Program-made: the position numbers and the translations under genes
NCBI RefSeq assembly: GCF_028583425.1
Contig: NC_072805.1
Location: 20,222,001 to 20,286,000, forward strand
Length of the DNA: 64,000 nucleotides
Direction of reading: 5' to 3'
Origin: Eublepharis macularius
Lineage: Eukaryota > Chordata > Lepidosauria > Squamata > Eublepharidae
Notes under the pieces: generated by a model
Database searches by the model: none
What the model saw: the letters and a program-made list of their open reading frames with translations, nothing else
Told to the model about the DNA's origin: nothing
Shown here: positions 62,501-64,000 of the stretch, piece by piece
How the letters are laid out: every line of letters starts with the position of its first letter
Position numbering within the stretch: position 1 is the stretch's first letter

Positions 62501-64000
62501 TTAAGCCTATGAAGCTGTATGCTGGGCTGGGAAGCCTCTGGTAGCGTGGTTGATGTTAAGCTTCAACTTTCCTTCTTGTCCCACCCTTAAGAAATATTAA
62601 AAATGGTTACCCAGCTAAGTCTTAGTAGGGGACAGATCAGGGGTTTGTGCTTCCCTTTAGCAGAAACTGGCACACAAGGCTTGGGGAGGTTCAAAATGTA
62701 GCTGAAGGTTTATTTACAGAAGGTTAAAACCAAAAGGCAGGTAGGCAGATATTTGAACTGACGTGACAGAAAGGTTTTTATACAGCAACTTCACTGGCGT
62801 GAGGCACAAAACACTTGGTTTAACACTAAGTTGCTGGCTTCTTTCAGAGGTTGACACTGCTTCACAAATGTTTCCCTTTCATAGCACAGACACTGCACGA
62901 CTTTCCCCCCTCTCTAGACTCCACTGAGACAAACCCTTACTAGATACTGGGCAGGCGTTATAGTTATGAGCTATAACCCTGTTCCTGGCACTGAAGGGGA
63001 GACTCTTTTCTACCCACTTCCTTGGCCCACTATACCTCCCAGATCTCTCAAGTCTAAGCAGGAGTTAGTGCTGGTTTTTCCCACTTTAGTCCGAGGACTA
63101 ACAGTGCTTCACAAACATTATTTCCTCTCACAGAGGATTCTCTGGCTGACCCTCTCTGGTCTAAAGCCAGGCTCCAACTCCCTTTCACCCTCTTGTTTTT
63201 TCTCCCACTCCAACTGCCAGCTTCCCCAACATCCCATCCTCAACTGCCATTTTAGAGGGAGGAAACACGTCAATCATAACTCACTGACTGGAAATCTCAG
63301 CATCTGAAGTTGAGTCCGTCAGAGCATGCCTTTAAATTCATGTAGTACTGAATGAATATTTTTTGAAATCCATTTTCCATTAATTTTGTCAGATTTGGAA
63401 ATGCGAGATTTTGAATGTAGGCTTATATTTTTATTGTGACTTGCTTTGGGGGGTGAAATTCAAATGGTTTAAACTTTTAGCAGGCGTCAGATGGGACACC
63501 TCAAACTGTCAGCTGTCCAGATCTGTCGCTAAACACAACATATCCTCTTTCAGTATCATTGGATACTAAATACCATTACATATCAGATACAGTAAAATAA
63601 TATTATTGCATGCCAAAAATCAAACCCAAAATATGTTGCGGGTGAGTGGGGGGCAACAGAGAGGGACACTTTGGATTCTGTACAGTATTTGTGAGCTTTA
63701 CTGGTTATTAGCCATTTTTGGTAGAAAAGGCTGGGCTACATCTTGGGTCTAATCCTGTGGGGCTCTTTATGTTCTTACTAGTAACAACCCTGTTGTGTGA
63801 AAAAATACAACAGGCTCTAGAAAATTGATTCAGCAAGCCCCCTCCCAGCAGCAAGTGGGTGCGTCACAGTGGCCTGCTCTTCTTTCCCTCAGCATCCTCG
63901 CGCTCTGGCCTGGGAGCTGCTACGAAGCACATGCTTGCCAATGCGAAGGGGCCCGGTGAATCAATGGCCTGAGCACTCCTCCTGGTGGCAAGTGGGCACT
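59560..64000. other. Upstream flank of SLC12A3, no gene seen
   Basis: Contains repeat pieces: GCTACTGGACT family at 60030-60130 and 60390-60465, a LINE trailer at 61287-61325, a CAGGGGTGCCCAACC hAT-like element from 61813 to about 62230, and a LINE tail at 62250-62300. No coding exon of the expected neighbour NUP93 is recognisable. From 62300 to 64000 I see no clear structure. Confidence 0.6.
61813..62230. mobile_element. hAT-like element, diverged (CAGGGGTGCCCAACC)
   Basis: CAGGGGTGCCCAACCTTTTT, then CCACAAAATAGCAACTACAG and GCCAATCGCATTTCTAATGG, the diverged and reversed relative of 14124 and 23069. Confidence 0.55.

Noticed and set aside
59560..64000. Last exons of NUP93
   Set aside because: Expected from human synteny, but no open frame here resembles it; it probably lies beyond the window.

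Overview
This is a vertebrate nuclear window, not a microbial one. It holds split genes with GT-AG introns, a CpG-rich promoter and dense interspersed repeats. Two protein-coding genes lie head to tail on the minus strand: a complete SLC12A3 (thiazide-sensitive Na-Cl cotransporter, NCC; 26 coding exons, ATG at 59374, stop at 20152) and, about 9 kb downstream of it, a complete HERPUD1 (8 coding exons, ATG at 11081, stop at 1386). Assembling the exons by eye gives open frames of 3075 nt (1024 aa) and 1179 nt (392 aa), close to the human proteins (1021/1030 and 391 aa). All exon phases match and I saw no frameshift or internal stop. The order SLC12A3 then HERPUD1 in the same orientation is the arrangement of human 16q13, so this is a conserved syntenic block. 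The outer neighbours in human (NUP93 and CETP) are not visible here.

The host is most likely a squamate reptile (lizard, perhaps a gecko). This is inferred from the repeat content: tRNA-derived SINEs with clear A and B boxes, 5S-rRNA-derived SINEs, CR1/L2-like LINE 3' ends and many short non-autonomous hAT-type elements. It also fits the divergence of the two proteins from mammals. I cannot name the species.

Layout, left to right. 1-1385: HERPUD1 3' UTR and downstream DNA. 1386-11081: HERPUD1, with SINE-filled introns. 10680-11420: CpG-rich HERPUD1 promoter with a TATA box, an ERSE-like site and an ACGTG site. 11420-20000: intergenic, holding a LINE 3' end, SINEs, hAT-type elements and a 33-bp tandem repeat. 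20152-59374: SLC12A3, whose introns carry most of the noteworthy repeats. 59490: probable SLC12A3 TATA box. 59560-64000: upstream DNA with repeat fragments and no gene that I can support.

The genes do unrelated jobs. NCC carries Na+ and Cl- across the apical membrane of distal nephron cells and is activated by SPAK/OSR1 kinases. HERPUD1 is an ER-membrane ubiquitin-like protein of ER-associated degradation, induced by the unfolded protein response. The most interesting signals are in the non-coding DNA: (a) a 540-bp foldback element made of nested and tandem hairpins; (b) two 118-bp hairpin elements whose arms have changed in concert; (c) hAT-type elements with exact 8-bp target duplications, including a GC-rich CpG-island mimic and a same-family nested insertion; (d) a hairpin-ended insertion with a 12-bp target duplication; (e) an overlapping upstream ATG at the NCC start; (f) a long AT microsatellite close to an NCC splice acceptor. 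I found no clearly novel biological system.
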